From the NCBI RefSeq assembly GCF_000369005.1, contig NZ_KB849765.1:558001-622000 (forward strand): a stretch of 64,000 bases of DNA. Direction: 5' to 3'. The position numbers and the translations under genes were made by a program. This document shows positions 27,671 through 37,155 of the stretch, in pieces. The DNA comes from Acinetobacter beijerinckii CIP 110307 (lineage in GTDB: Bacteria; Pseudomonadota; Gammaproteobacteria; Pseudomonadales; Moraxellaceae). The notes under the pieces are model-generated. The model was not told where the DNA came from, made no database searches, and saw only the letters and a program-made list of their open reading frames with translations. How positions within the stretch are numbered: the stretch's first letter is position 1; every line of letters begins with the position of its first letter.

Positions 27671-27687
27671 TTCAATTTCTGTGCCAA
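27671..27687 (-). promoter_or_regulatory. sigma-54-like promoter of urtA
   Basis: On the minus strand TTGGCACAGAAATTGAA has TTGGCAC matching the -24 consensus and TTGA at the -12 position, with the required ten bases between GG and the -12 dinucleotide (GA instead of GC). It lies 48 bases upstream of the urtA ATG. Confidence 0.65.
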
Positions 27688-27746
27688 TAATTTAAGCAAT
27701 TGTTTTATATTAATTTTATCTAAAATTTCTCGTTAGAAATCCAATC

Positions 27747-27768
27747 TTGTATACAACATTGCATACAA
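27747..27768. promoter_or_regulatory. tandem TTGTATACAA-type operator upstream of urtA
   Basis: The palindrome TTGTATACAA (27747-27756) is followed after two bases by TTGCATACAA (27759-27768), one mismatch from it. The pair is 60-80 bases upstream of the sigma-54-like promoter. Such decamers resemble GntR-family operators; the regulator is not identifiable here. Confidence 0.4.
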
Positions 27769-27895
27769 AAAATACGTAATGAACCAAAATGATGCAGACT
27801 GACTTCTTCAAGACGTGAAATTGATAGTTAACCCCGATAGAGAAAACTTAAATTTCTGCTTTGGAAAAAATTGAATAAATTCAAAATCCTTTAAG

Positions 27896-29236
27896 TTAAC
27901 GAATCCATATGATATTTCGATATTTAAAACATAAAGCACACATGATTACAGCTAAGCTATAAGACACGATTAAAGCAAACCAAAATCCAAAAATTCCCAA
28001 TGGAGCGATCTTGAATATCCACCAATCCATTCCCCAATATGCCAATACCTGACCAAAGCCTAAACCAAAGATCAATAATGAGCTGCTATAAATCATACTC
28101 GGCACAATCGTTATACCCCAGCAACGTAATACCGTTGCAAAAATACATAACATTGCATCGGCTAAATGAAACAGTATGCCGAGTATAAAGAGGGAGATCG
28201 TGATCTGAATAACCGCTGAGTCTTGAGTAAATAGGGAAATGAATTCCTCACGAAGAAGCAGTAAAACACTGCATAAAGTCACAGCTAAAACAAATATAAG
28301 CAGAAAGGCTTTTTTTGACCAAAGCAAAGCAACTTGCTTCTGTTGAGCACCAATTTTTTCAGATAACATCAAACTGAATGCAACAGAAAATGCGGCAGGT
28401 AAAATATATAGCATGGAACATATGCTTGCGATCACTTGATGCGAGGCAATCACGATACTGCCTAATGGTAATGCTAAAATCGAAATCGCCATGAAAGCAA
28501 TCACATCAATCACGATCATGAGAGCGGTGGGTATTCCAATTCGAAGAAAACGAATCAACAATTCATAATTGAAAGAAAAGCGACTCAGATCAAGTTTAAA
28601 AACAGCGTTGCCACGTATATAACCGCACAGCAATATCAACATCACACTGTCCCCAAGCAATGTCGAAAATACGGCACCATAGACACCCCAAGGTGCAATA
28701 TCAAAGTACGCCACTCCATTGATCAAAGCATAGGACAGTGGCAGTTTGATCAACAAAAAAACCACACCAATATATGTCGCGATGATAGGACGATCTAAAA
28801 CCTGTATTTGTATGGTTAAGATTCGACAACATAGACGAATCACTAGATCGACTGAAAAAATCATCAAGCAATTTTTAACCAGTATCAGAACCGTGTCAGG
28901 TGCTTGAAAAAAGGTTAATAAATACTCAGTATTATTGATCAAAACGATCGCGAAAATACTAAACACAGCTGCGATTAATACGGCCAAACTCACGACGTTA
29001 GTTAATTTTTGTTGATTGATTTCCCGCCCTTTTTCTTCAGCGAGGATTTGAAACATTCCTTGTAGTAAGCCGTAGCCCACCACAAAAACAATCATGTAAA
29101 CTGAAAGAGAAACGGATAAAGCCGTTAAATGCACATGGCTATAGTGGGATAAGAAAGCGGTATCAATAACACCACTCATAATAAAAATCGTATTACTAAA
29201 CAGAATTGGGAAAAAAATACTTAAAAAACGCTTCAT
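27896..29236 (-). CDS. MATE family efflux transporter
   Basis: 446 residues from the ATG at 29236; the frame is open 30 codons further, but that part is charged and unlike the family. About twelve membrane segments occur in two homologous halves: FFPILFSNTIFIMSGVIDTA opens the first and LLIRFLRIGIPTALMIVIDV the second. These are drug/Na+ or H+ antiporters. No regulator is beside it. It differs clearly from the second MATE gene at 50404. Confidence 0.87.
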   Translation of the reverse strand: MKRFLSIFFPILFSNTIFIMSGVIDTAFLSHYSHVHLTALSVSLSVYMIVFVVGYGLLQGMFQILAEEKGREINQQKLTNVVSLAVLIAAVFSIFAIVLINNTEYLLTFFQAPDTVLILVKNCLMIFSVDLVIRLCCRILTIQIQVLDRPIIATYIGVVFLLIKLPLSYALINGVAYFDIAPWGVYGAVFSTLLGDSVMLILLCGYIRGNAVFKLDLSRFSFNYELLIRFLRIGIPTALMIVIDVIAFMAISILALPLGSIVIASHQVIASICSMLYILPAAFSVAFSLMLSEKIGAQQKQVALLWSKKAFLLIFVLAVTLCSVLLLLREEFISLFTQDSAVIQITISLFILGILFHLADAMLCIFATVLRCWGITIVPSMIYSSSLLIFGLGFGQVLAYWGMDWWIFKIAPLGIFGFWFALIVSYSLAVIMCALCFKYRNIIWIR

Positions 29237-29414
29237 TATATTTTCACTATTATCAATTAAGAATTTGATATATTTGAATTTTAAAATCTTAGAAACAAAC
29301 AAGACATTTTGATCAATGCGCTTCAAATGTTAGATAAAATTTTACCAATAGATAAAAAGCAAATAGCGTTCCATATTTATTTTTATGCTTATGAATTCAT
29401 ATTTTTAACAAGAC

Positions 29415-29440
29415 ATAAAAAAGCCCAGATGGACTGGGCT
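29415..29440 (-). terminator. rho-independent terminator of parE
   Basis: On the minus strand AGCCCAG and CTGGGCT pair around a five-base loop followed by TTTTTT, 21 bases after the parE stop. Confidence 0.88.
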
Positions 29441-29460
29441 AAGCAAAAAAACGATTCAAA

Positions 29461-31344
29461 TCAAACCACAATATCCGCCAAATTACCTTTCTGCTCTAAC
29501 CAATGTTTACGATCACTCGAACGTTTTTTGGCAAGCAATTTATCTAATAACCCTGCGGTAAAATGCGCATCATCCAAATCGAGCTGTACTAAACGGCGGG
29601 TATTTGGATCCATGGTGGTTTCACGTAGTTGACTGGCATTCATCTCACCTAATCCTTTAAATCGAGTGATTTGCGGATTTTTATTACCTTTCACTTTTTT
29701 CAAAATGCTTTCGAGTTCACTATCATCCAACGCATAATAAACATCTTTACCAATATCAATACGATAAAGTGGTGGCATTGCGACAAACAAATGACCATCT
29801 TCAACTAAAGTCGGGAAATGCTTCACAAACAATGCACAGAGTAGTGTCGCGATATGTAAACCATCCGAGTCTGCATCGGCAAGGATACAAATTTTGCCAT
29901 AGCGCAGTTCTGATAGATCATCACTGCCTGGATCAACACCAATTGCAATCGCAATGTCATGGACTTCCTGAGATGCCAAGACCTCATCCGAAGACACTTC
30001 CCAAGTATTTAAGATTTTTCCACGAATCGGCATAATCGCTTGGAAGTTTTTGTCACGCGCTTGTTTTGCACTTCCACCTGCCGAATCCCCTTCGACAATA
30101 AACAGCTCACTGTCTTCACGTGTTAAACCAACACAATCTGCTAATTTACCGGGTAATGCTGGACCAGCTACAATCTTCTTACGTTCAACTTTTTTGGCTG
30201 CTTTTAAACGACGACCTGCTTTGGCAATTGCCATTTCAGCTAATTGAGTCGCGATCTCGGCATGTTGGTTTAACCATAATGCAAACGCATCTTTGGCGAT
30301 ATTGAGCACAATATTTGATGCTTCACGGCTCGATAGCCGTTCTTTGGTTTGTCCTGAAAATTGTGGCTCTTGAAATTTTAAAGATAAGATGAAATTTACG
30401 CCATCCCAAACATCTTCTGCGGAAAGTTTCATATTACGCGGTAATAAATTGCGTAATTCACAGAACTCACGTAATGCCTCAGTGACTCCTGAACGTAATC
30501 CATTGACATGCGTACCGCCTTGCGCGGTTGGAATCAAATTGACGTAACTTTCCTGAATCTGCTCACCACCTTCAACATTCCAGCAAATCGCAAATTCACA
30601 CGCTGCACGGTCTGCTTGTCCACTACTGACAAAGGCAGGATCAGGTAAAATTTCACGCTCTTCAAGCTCATCCATCAAATAGTCAACTAGACCATTTTCA
30701 AATTGCCATTCGATTTTTTCGTTACTTATTTTATCGTCATAAATAATTTTTAAGCCTGCTGCTAATACTGCTTTGGCTTTTAAATTATGTTTAAGCGCTT
30801 TTAATGCGAACTTAGGACTATCAAAATATTTTGCTTCTGGCCAGAAACGAACGGTTGTCCCTGTCGCACGTTTCGCCACCTTACCTTCTAATACAGATAA
30901 AGGTGCTACAGGCTCACCTTGCTCAAACGCCATTTGATACAAGTTACCCTGACGTTGTACCGCAACCTCAACACGTGTAGATAAAGCATTGACGACAGAA
31001 ATACCTACACCGTGCAAACCACCTGAAAATTGATAGTTATCGGTACTGAATTTACCACCTGCATGTAGCTTGGTCAGAATAATTTCGATACCACTTTGAC
31101 CATATTCAGGATGGATATCAACGGGCATTCCACGACCATTATCTTCAACCGATAATGAACCATCTTCATAGACCGTCACACAAATTTGGTCAGCATGTCC
31201 TGCCAAAGCCTCATCGACAGCATTATCAATCACCTCTTGCGCCAAATGGTTTGGGCGTGTGGTATCGGTATACATACCTGGACGACGACGTACAGGATCT
31301 AAACCAGAAAGAACTTCAAGAGATTGTGCCGTGTATTGTGTCAC
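29461..31344 (-). CDS. parE: DNA topoisomerase IV subunit B
   Basis: 627 residues. GHKL ATPase region: EVIDNAVDEALAGHADQICV, VEDNGRGMPVDIH and GGLHGVGISVVNALS. The TOPRIM region has LFIVEGDSAGGSAKQARDKN (catalytic Glu) and ILADADSDGLHIATLL (metal-binding DxD). ITRFKGLGEMNASQL is also present. With ParC it decatenates daughter chromosomes. Length and an EGDSAGGSAK loop without the GyrB insertion identify ParE rather than GyrB. yqiA lies 14 bases upstream. Confidence 0.97.
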   Translation of the reverse strand: MTQYTAQSLEVLSGLDPVRRRPGMYTDTTRPNHLAQEVIDNAVDEALAGHADQICVTVYEDGSLSVEDNGRGMPVDIHPEYGQSGIEIILTKLHAGGKFSTDNYQFSGGLHGVGISVVNALSTRVEVAVQRQGNLYQMAFEQGEPVAPLSVLEGKVAKRATGTTVRFWPEAKYFDSPKFALKALKHNLKAKAVLAAGLKIIYDDKISNEKIEWQFENGLVDYLMDELEEREILPDPAFVSSGQADRAACEFAICWNVEGGEQIQESYVNLIPTAQGGTHVNGLRSGVTEALREFCELRNLLPRNMKLSAEDVWDGVNFILSLKFQEPQFSGQTKERLSSREASNIVLNIAKDAFALWLNQHAEIATQLAEMAIAKAGRRLKAAKKVERKKIVAGPALPGKLADCVGLTREDSELFIVEGDSAGGSAKQARDKNFQAIMPIRGKILNTWEVSSDEVLASQEVHDIAIAIGVDPGSDDLSELRYGKICILADADSDGLHIATLLCALFVKHFPTLVEDGHLFVAMPPLYRIDIGKDVYYALDDSELESILKKVKGNKNPQITRFKGLGEMNASQLRETTMDPNTRRLVQLDLDDAHFTAGLLDKLLAKKRSSDRKHWLEQKGNLADIVV

Positions 31345-31358
31345 TTGGTCTGACTTCC

Positions 31359-31949
31359 TTATTGGATGGCTGCCGATAAAAATTCAAAGATGAAGGGTAA
31401 TTTTTCTTCAAAATCATCCATTGCATGATTACCACCAACATCGGTTAAAATCAATGAACAAGGATGTGCTGCGCTATAATAACGTTGTGCCTGACGATAA
31501 TCCAAGACTTCGTCACCCTGTTGCAACAACACAAGAATTTTATCAGCATGATTAAGCTTCGTCTCGGCAATCGATTGTAATTGCTGCAATTGATCGATAT
31601 CAAGCATCCATGATTCAGTGACTTTGAGCGGAATCTGCCCAATTCCAAATAAATCTTCAAATAATTGCCATGGTTGCATGGCAGGATTAATCAGTACAGC
31701 AGCACAACCATACTTGGCGACAAAATATGTCGCATAAAATCCGCCTAAGCTACTGCCTACCAATACAACTTGTTGCAGGGTTAAACTTTCGATCAACTGC
31801 GAAATTTGCGCTAGTACAAGTTCAGGGGATTGATTTAAATCAGGTAAATGTACGTCTACATCATCAAATTGTGCACAGTATTGATACAACTGTTGCCCTT
31901 TTTTAGACATGGGGCTACTTCTGAAACCATGTAAATAAATAATTTGCAT
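31359..31949 (-). CDS. yqiA: YqiA/YcfP-type alpha/beta hydrolase
   Basis: 196 residues from the ATG at 31949 (MQIIYLHGFRSSPMSKKGQQ). Nucleophile elbow VLVGSSLGGFYATYFV, candidate Asp in LQQGDEVLDYRQA, and His in GGNHAMDDF. YqiA proteins are small esterases. The yqiA-parE order matches Escherichia coli, and the 14-base gap suggests one operon. Confidence 0.88.
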   Translation of the reverse strand: MQIIYLHGFRSSPMSKKGQQLYQYCAQFDDVDVHLPDLNQSPELVLAQISQLIESLTLQQVVLVGSSLGGFYATYFVAKYGCAAVLINPAMQPWQLFEDLFGIGQIPLKVTESWMLDIDQLQQLQSIAETKLNHADKILVLLQQGDEVLDYRQAQRYYSAAHPCSLILTDVGGNHAMDDFEEKLPFIFEFLSAAIQ

Positions 31950-32208
31950 ACGCACCAAAATAGTCAAAGACTTGACATACAGTGAAATAAGTCACATTAT
32001 TTTGATTAATAGTTAATCAAATAACAAAATAAATTACATTTAAGCTCCATATTGTCAGACACAAAAAACGATACTGCACTCCGTTCATCAGTATTCTTAA
32101 AAAATTGCTTATGAAAGACATAAGATGTAAGCGTTTGTTGTAGTTTATCTAAACAATATGAATGAATAACTTCAAACCTTCGGTATATATCAAGGATGGG
32201 GAATCAAT

Positions 32209-33555
32209 ATGCCAAGTTTAACACCTCTGCATGAAACCTACTGTAAATGGGACAGTACGCCACCTAGTCAGGCAGATGTTTTGGAAGGTTTGGCACAACT
32301 GGTCAGCACAAGTCTGAGTGGTGTGCACGAATTGGTGCAACTTGTACAAACTGAAGTGTTACGGACTACGCTCGGTTTAAGTGCGCAAAAAGCTAAAAAA
32401 CTTCAAAAACACCCACAACTACAAAAGTTTTATCAATTTTCTTATGATGCACTACAAAAATATGGAACAAGTTTTCTTGCACCAAGTTTGCGTCATATCA
32501 TTGAGAAATTTCCTGTTTTACATGACAAACCGCTCACTCCAAGTCTTTACTTTGTTGTCGGTGCACTCAATGGCATTTTCGGTGATTTCTTTTTAAAGCA
32601 GCATAATCCAATGGCATTGCCTATGGTGCTTTATGATCACTATGGATCTTTACAACAAGGTGAACTCACAGGTCGTGTTGTGATACTGACACATGGTTTG
32701 TGTATGAATCATTTAAGTTGGTCGAATAGTCGCTATGGTGGTATCGGCGAACGTTTGTTAGCTCAACGTGATAACAACACCATGTTGTATCTTAACTATA
32801 ATACTGGACGACGTATTTCAGCCAATGGCCGTAGTTTTGCAAATGTGCTTGAAGATTTAGTACAACGCAATCCAAGAATTACCAGTATTGATTTAATTGG
32901 ACATAGTATGGGCGGCTTAGTGTCTCGAAGCGCGCTATTTTATGGAAAACAAAATCTTTACCAATGGGTTCATATGGTTGAGAATTTAGTTTGTATTGGT
33001 TCACCCCATCATGGTGCTGTGCTTGAACGTTTTGGCTTCATCTTGCAAGATAAATTGGGTGCATTCCCTTTTATTAGTCTAATTGGTCAATTAGTCAATG
33101 TGCGTAGTAACGGCATTCTAGACTTGCGTCACGGCAGTGTACGTGATGATGACTGGGAACATAATGATGCCCGTATTGGTTTTGCTGATGACAATCGTAA
33201 ACCTGCTCCATTACCTTCACATATCAATACTTTCTTGATTGCGGGTACTTTAGAGTTTGAAAAGTTACGTAATAAAGCGTTGTCTGTCATTGGCGATTAT
33301 TTGGTCAGTGTAAAAAGTGCTTTAGGCGAACATCCAAATCCACGTTTCCAACTAAAATTACCAGACACACATAAAGCGGTTTTCTATGGGCTGAATCATT
33401 TTGAAATTCAGTATCACTCCAGTGTCGCTGAACAAATCACACGTTGGTTGTATCCTGATGCGAAAGAAAAAGTGGAAGCTGGGGTACAGACCCATATGAT
33501 CAATGTACCGAACAATTACACCTTTGATGATTTAGAAGGCATTGTTGAGACTTAA
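32209..33555 (+). CDS. alpha/beta hydrolase, lipase-like (PGAP1-type fold)
   Basis: 448 residues without a signal peptide. A 140-residue helical N-terminal region precedes the hydrolase core: VVILTHGLCMNHLSWSN (oxyanion region), IDLIGHSMGGLVSRSALFYG (GHSMG nucleophile elbow), VCIGSPHHGAVLERFG and a late His in GLNHFEIQYHSSV. The pattern resembles triacylglycerol lipase or esterase proteins with a GPI-inositol-deacylase-like core. Substrate unknown. A strong AAGGATGGGG ribosome site supports this start. Confidence 0.85.
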   Translation: MPSLTPLHETYCKWDSTPPSQADVLEGLAQLVSTSLSGVHELVQLVQTEVLRTTLGLSAQKAKKLQKHPQLQKFYQFSYDALQKYGTSFLAPSLRHIIEKFPVLHDKPLTPSLYFVVGALNGIFGDFFLKQHNPMALPMVLYDHYGSLQQGELTGRVVILTHGLCMNHLSWSNSRYGGIGERLLAQRDNNTMLYLNYNTGRRISANGRSFANVLEDLVQRNPRITSIDLIGHSMGGLVSRSALFYGKQNLYQWVHMVENLVCIGSPHHGAVLERFGFILQDKLGAFPFISLIGQLVNVRSNGILDLRHGSVRDDDWEHNDARIGFADDNRKPAPLPSHINTFLIAGTLEFEKLRNKALSVIGDYLVSVKSALGEHPNPRFQLKLPDTHKAVFYGLNHFEIQYHSSVAEQITRWLYPDAKEKVEAGVQTHMINVPNNYTFDDLEGIVET

Positions 33556-33560
33556 AATTA

Positions 33561-33590
33561 AAAAAGCTCAGCTATATTGCTGAGCTTTTT
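33561..33590 (+). terminator. rho-independent terminator
   Basis: AAAAAGCTCAGC and GCTGAGCTTTTT pair around TATATT, just after the lipase-like gene. Confidence 0.93.
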
Positions 33591-33748
33591 ATAGATTTGT
33601 GAGATTAGATTTTCAGATTAAGTTTTCTTCACTGTAATTCTAATCATAAGATTCACTGTATCTAAGTGAAAATAAAATCTGAAGGCATCACAAAAAAAAT
33701 GCTGAGAAAGTTCTCTTTTACTCAAAGTTTCATTTTTGAATTCCAACC

Positions 33749-34198
33749 TTATGGTGCATTAGAGTTACGTATTTCCAATACTTCATTACAAACTTTTTGA
33801 TCAGAATAAATAAAAATTCGCTGGCTTTCATTTTCTAATAATACTGCATCTTCATCAGTACCAAAGGCATCTTTAGAGATTTCACATTTATAAGATGTAA
33901 GCTTAAAGCTCTGTACAGTTTTACATTTTGGTTCATCTGTAGTTTCATCAAAACCATACCATTCTGTAATATTCTTATCAGAACATGAGATTTGTGGACT
34001 ATCATTACTCTCAAATTCTTTATTATTAGTTACCGTTGGCTCACTTATAGCTAATAGAGGTTTTTCTCTATCCTCTATGCGCATTACATTCTGTTCGCTA
34101 TTTAAACCAACTTGTGATTTGTCCTGATTTTTATCACTACATGCTAGTAAAGTACTAATAAAAATCAAGCATAGCAGGAAAATTATTTTCTTATTCAT
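33749..34198 (-). CDS. small lipoprotein in the type VI cassette
   Basis: 149 residues. MNKKIIFLLCLIFISTLLAC is a lipoprotein signal with the lipobox LLAC (Cys20). The mature part is polar with four further cysteines. No family is recognised. It is the last gene of an AT-rich minus-strand row of lipoprotein genes downstream of vgrG, so an immunity role against a wall-targeting effector is possible but only by context. Confidence 0.65.
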   Translation of the reverse strand: MNKKIIFLLCLIFISTLLACSDKNQDKSQVGLNSEQNVMRIEDREKPLLAISEPTVTNNKEFESNDSPQISCSDKNITEWYGFDETTDEPKCKTVQSFKLTSYKCEISKDAFGTDEDAVLLENESQRIFIYSDQKVCNEVLEIRNSNAP

Positions 34199-34233
34199 TA
34201 TTTACCTCAAAACCACCAACAATTTTAAAAAAC

Positions 34234-35048
34234 TCAATCAATATCTTTCTTTAAAAAAGAAGAATACATTCCACCTCTATCATCATTTGAAATAACATTA
34301 TTACTACCTTTTTTCTTTTCAGAAAAATTTTTTATCAAAAATGGTTTTTTTTGATCAGGAATTAGTATAAATGAATATTCAATTGGAGCCTTTTCATAGA
34401 CAACCTTCCCAGTGGAGCTAAAATCTTCTGAAGCATTATTAATTTCATACACAATATTATATTTTTTTCATTCTTATCATATTTAGCAGAAATAAATTTA
34501 CTAAACCCCATAGAAGCATAATTCAAATTTTTTAATTTTTTATTTAAAGATAAAACAGAAGGTGCATACAAGCCTGAATTTTTCTTATTCAGGACATAAA
34601 CATCACTTTTAAATTTTTTTGAATTATTATTTGAAACTGGATTTGCATAACTTTCTACTGAAAAGATAACTATATTATCATCATTAAAAAGCATACTTGC
34701 ACCAACAGCAGCTACATCAGAAATAACAAAGGGAAGCTTGTATTTAACACCACCAAATTACACAAAACATTCGTAGTTTAAAAAATAATAATCCATGCCT
34801 TTTATTTTATTATCATTTTTCAATAGCGGCTGAAATACAATTAAATCATCTTCATATGGAATATTAACTGTATTCCTCTTTAAGTTAGCATTCTTGTCAC
34901 TATCAGGATAAATAAAGCTTGAATTCAGAATATTCCTATACCCTAATTTTATATAGGTAGGCTGATTCTTATTATTTTCTATATTAAATTCAGCATTAGC
35001 CCTTGTTAAAAAGACCAATAAACCGATCAAGATACATGTATATTTCAT
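34234..35048 (-). pseudogene. broken exported-protein gene (nonsense plus frameshift)
   Basis: The 5' part (35048-34758) opens with a signal peptide, MKYTCILIGLLVFLTRANA, and stops at an in-frame TAA after NYECFV. The same frame continues as FGGVKYKLPFVISDVAAVGA into the next open stretch (to about 34460). After an A-run near 34455-34465 the sense reading moves to another frame (NIVYEINNASEDFSSTGK) and ends at 34234. An intact version would have about 270 residues. Two independent lesions suggest a true pseudogene rather than one sequencing error. Confidence 0.75.
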
Positions 35049-35115
35049 AATAAAATCATATGCTTATTTTTATAAAAATATTCATTATTAGAGAAACCCT
35101 ATATTTACAAAAAAC

Positions 35116-35150
35116 AAAACAGTGATGACAAGCAAAAAAATCACTGTTTT
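35116..35150 (-). terminator. terminator-like hairpin
   Basis: AAAACAGTGAT (35116-35126) pairs with ATCACTGTTTT (35140-35150) around a 13-base A-rich loop. On the minus strand it ends in TTTTGTTTTTTG, just after the lipoprotein gene 35160-36089. Confidence 0.65.
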
Positions 35151-35159
35151 ATTAAAAAT

Positions 35160-36089
35160 TTAATTTAAGATAATTTCATTGCCATTAAAATATACTTTCT
35201 GACTACTATCCACTTTAAATGATTTAACTTCACCTAATGCCTTTGTTTTAAACAAACCATTTAAAAAATAGGACAAATATATATTTTCTTGCTCACTATC
35301 TCCTTCACTATATTTAAAAACATATAAAATATTACTACCAGCAGAAGCATTAATGTAAGTTGTATCAAATCCTCTTTCATTTACAAGAAAGCGAAGTTCA
35401 CTGTTTTTATCATTATTTGATATTTCTTTTAGCTTCTCGTAAGTAAGTGTGTTTTCTTTACACTTTACTCCATTGCATAAAAATTTTTTCTTTTCAAGTG
35501 AAACTGGAAGATTTCCATTTTCATATTTTATGATTTTTTCTTTTTGTACCTTTTTAAAGAAATTTTTATCGTTTGGATTGAATGTATAGCATTCATTCTC
35601 AACATTTACATTATTATCTTGATACGAGAATGTTGTACCTGATAGACAAACTTTATTATTATTTTGGTTAAATTTAATAATTGAAGGCTCTGTGGCAATT
35701 TCTTCCAACCTATCATTAACAAAATAACCAACAGATTGTTCTAATGGATATACTCTTTTAGTTATCGGATCCAATACAACAAAGTATTTAACTCTCCTAG
35801 GTACACCTTTCCCAGTATCTCTTTCTTTATTAATTACTAAAGCAACCTTATTTTGAGCAAAGTTTACTTTCTTACTTAATGTATCCTTATAAAATTTTAA
35901 AAATTTATCTGAACAAAAATCAATGTAACCTTGTTCAAATTTACACTTTAAAACTTGTTCTCGTGTAACAGAACTATTAATAACGCTCTTATTTTCGACA
36001 TCAAGATTTTGATTATTCTCTTTAGAGAAACCACAACTTGATACTACTAAACCAATAGAAAATATCATTACTGTTTTAAAGAAATTCAT
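35160..36089 (-). CDS. lipoprotein, candidate immunity paralogue
   Basis: 309 residues. MNFFKTVMIFSIGLVVSSCG has a lipobox-like VSSC (Cys19). The mature protein contains RVKYFVVLDPITKRVYPLEQ, NKVCLSGTTFSYQDN and LTYEKLKEISNNDKN. Matching segments occur in the broken gene at 36185-37061 (KVYPLNYQ, ELCISGDLYSYRD, YTLSELKKIS), so the two are paralogues. The family is not recognised. Lysine and asparagine content and AT bias are high. Position after a T6SS effector suggests an immunity or orphan immunity function. Confidence 0.7.
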   Translation of the reverse strand: MNFFKTVMIFSIGLVVSSCGFSKENNQNLDVENKSVINSSVTREQVLKCKFEQGYIDFCSDKFLKFYKDTLSKKVNFAQNKVALVINKERDTGKGVPRRVKYFVVLDPITKRVYPLEQSVGYFVNDRLEEIATEPSIIKFNQNNNKVCLSGTTFSYQDNNVNVENECYTFNPNDKNFFKKVQKEKIIKYENGNLPVSLEKKKFLCNGVKCKENTLTYEKLKEISNNDKNSELRFLVNERGFDTTYINASAGSNILYVFKYSEGDSEQENIYLSYFLNGLFKTKALGEVKSFKVDSSQKVYFNGNEIILN

Positions 36090-36184
36090 TTCATATCTCC
36101 TATTAGTCTAAATCCACCAATTTGAATTTATTTAAAAAATACCCCAACTCAGTTAGAGTATATCAACTCAACATTAAGTTATTC

Positions 36185-37061
36185 TTATTTTAAATATCTC
36201 TTCAATAATTTTCCATTTTTATCTTTATAAGTTATTACTCCTGAGCTATCAATGGAGTAATAATCACCGATTTTTTCTATTTCTACTTTTGGTTTAAGTG
36301 TAATCAGATAAAATTCAGATCTAGAGTCTTCATCTGTTTCTATATACTTTTCAGCAATAGAATAAAAACTATCTTTCATTTTAGGAAGAAACCTAAACGT
36401 ATTTGCATTCAATGAGTCTATTTTAGAATTATAAAATATATTAAAAAAATCAGGAGATATTTTCTTTAATTCGGATAAAGTATAAGGTCTATTATTAGAT
36501 CTTTCAAGTTGTTCACATTTTTTCACTGGATTTTTCTCAGCACACTTAGAGTAAAAATCAGACGAAACTGGTGTTTTCATAAAAACCAGGTTGTTACTAT
36601 TATTTTTTTGACTTATATCCTCTATAATACTCACCTTTACAAAAGCATTATCAATAATTTTAAAACATGCTTTTGAGTTTAAATATGTATCTCTATAGGA
36701 ATATAAATCTCCAGATATACACAACTCATCTTTTTCAGTAGAGTAATTAAAATTAGATTTTGCCTTATTTATTTGATAATTCAAAGGGTAAACCTTATAA
36801 CTTCTTTGATTCAAAACGGCCAACCTATAATATTTACCATCATCAATTTTTATTACAGAGTAATCTTTATTAAAATCCGGCTTCATTCCAATATTTTTTC
36901 AAAAACTTTAATTTTATCCGATTTAGATTAATAGTTATCTACATCATAATCAAAACCACAAGACTCAACTTTAATATTTTGATTATTTTTTGGTCTACAG
37001 ATTTAGCATTACAGCCTATTGTAAGGCCCATTGCTAATAATATGTATGGTAGTCTTTTCAC
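36185..37061 (-). pseudogene. degenerate paralogue of the 35160 lipoprotein gene
   Basis: The open stretch 36185-36886 (233 codons) lacks a signal peptide. Upstream, a GTG at 37061 starts KRLPYILLAMGLTIGCNAKS, a lipoprotein signal. Within 20 codons the sense frame shifts (to NNQNIKVESCGFDYDVDNY), and stops follow before the MKPDFNK start. NNQN-VE and the C-terminal motifs match the intact paralogue at 35160. The best reading is a gene with at least two disruptions in its N-terminal third; the 3' fragment may or may not be translated. Confidence 0.7.
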
Positions 37062-37094
37062 TGTTTATCTCACTTTTTCTGTTTGCTTACAAAA

Positions 37095-37120
37095 AACCCG
37101 AACTATGAATAGTTCGGGTT
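37095..37120 (-). terminator. rho-independent terminator after the LprI-like lipoprotein gene
   Basis: AACCCGAACTAT and ATAGTTCGGGTT form a perfect 12-base stem with a two-base centre, followed on the minus strand by TTTT. It separates the vgrG-effector-lipoprotein operon from the downstream paralogue row. Confidence 0.88.
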
Positions 37121-37155
37121 GATTTCAAGTATTTACTGGAATATAAATAAAATTT

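Noticed and set aside
34362..34694. A separate 110-residue gene
   Set aside because: Its sequence is the in-frame continuation of the signal-bearing ORF upstream and continues after a frameshift downstream, so it is better read as part of one pseudogene.
36185..36886. An intact cytoplasmic 233-residue gene
   Set aside because: Its paralogue has an N-terminal lipoprotein signal, and the matching signal is found upstream in a different frame. It is a gene fragment.
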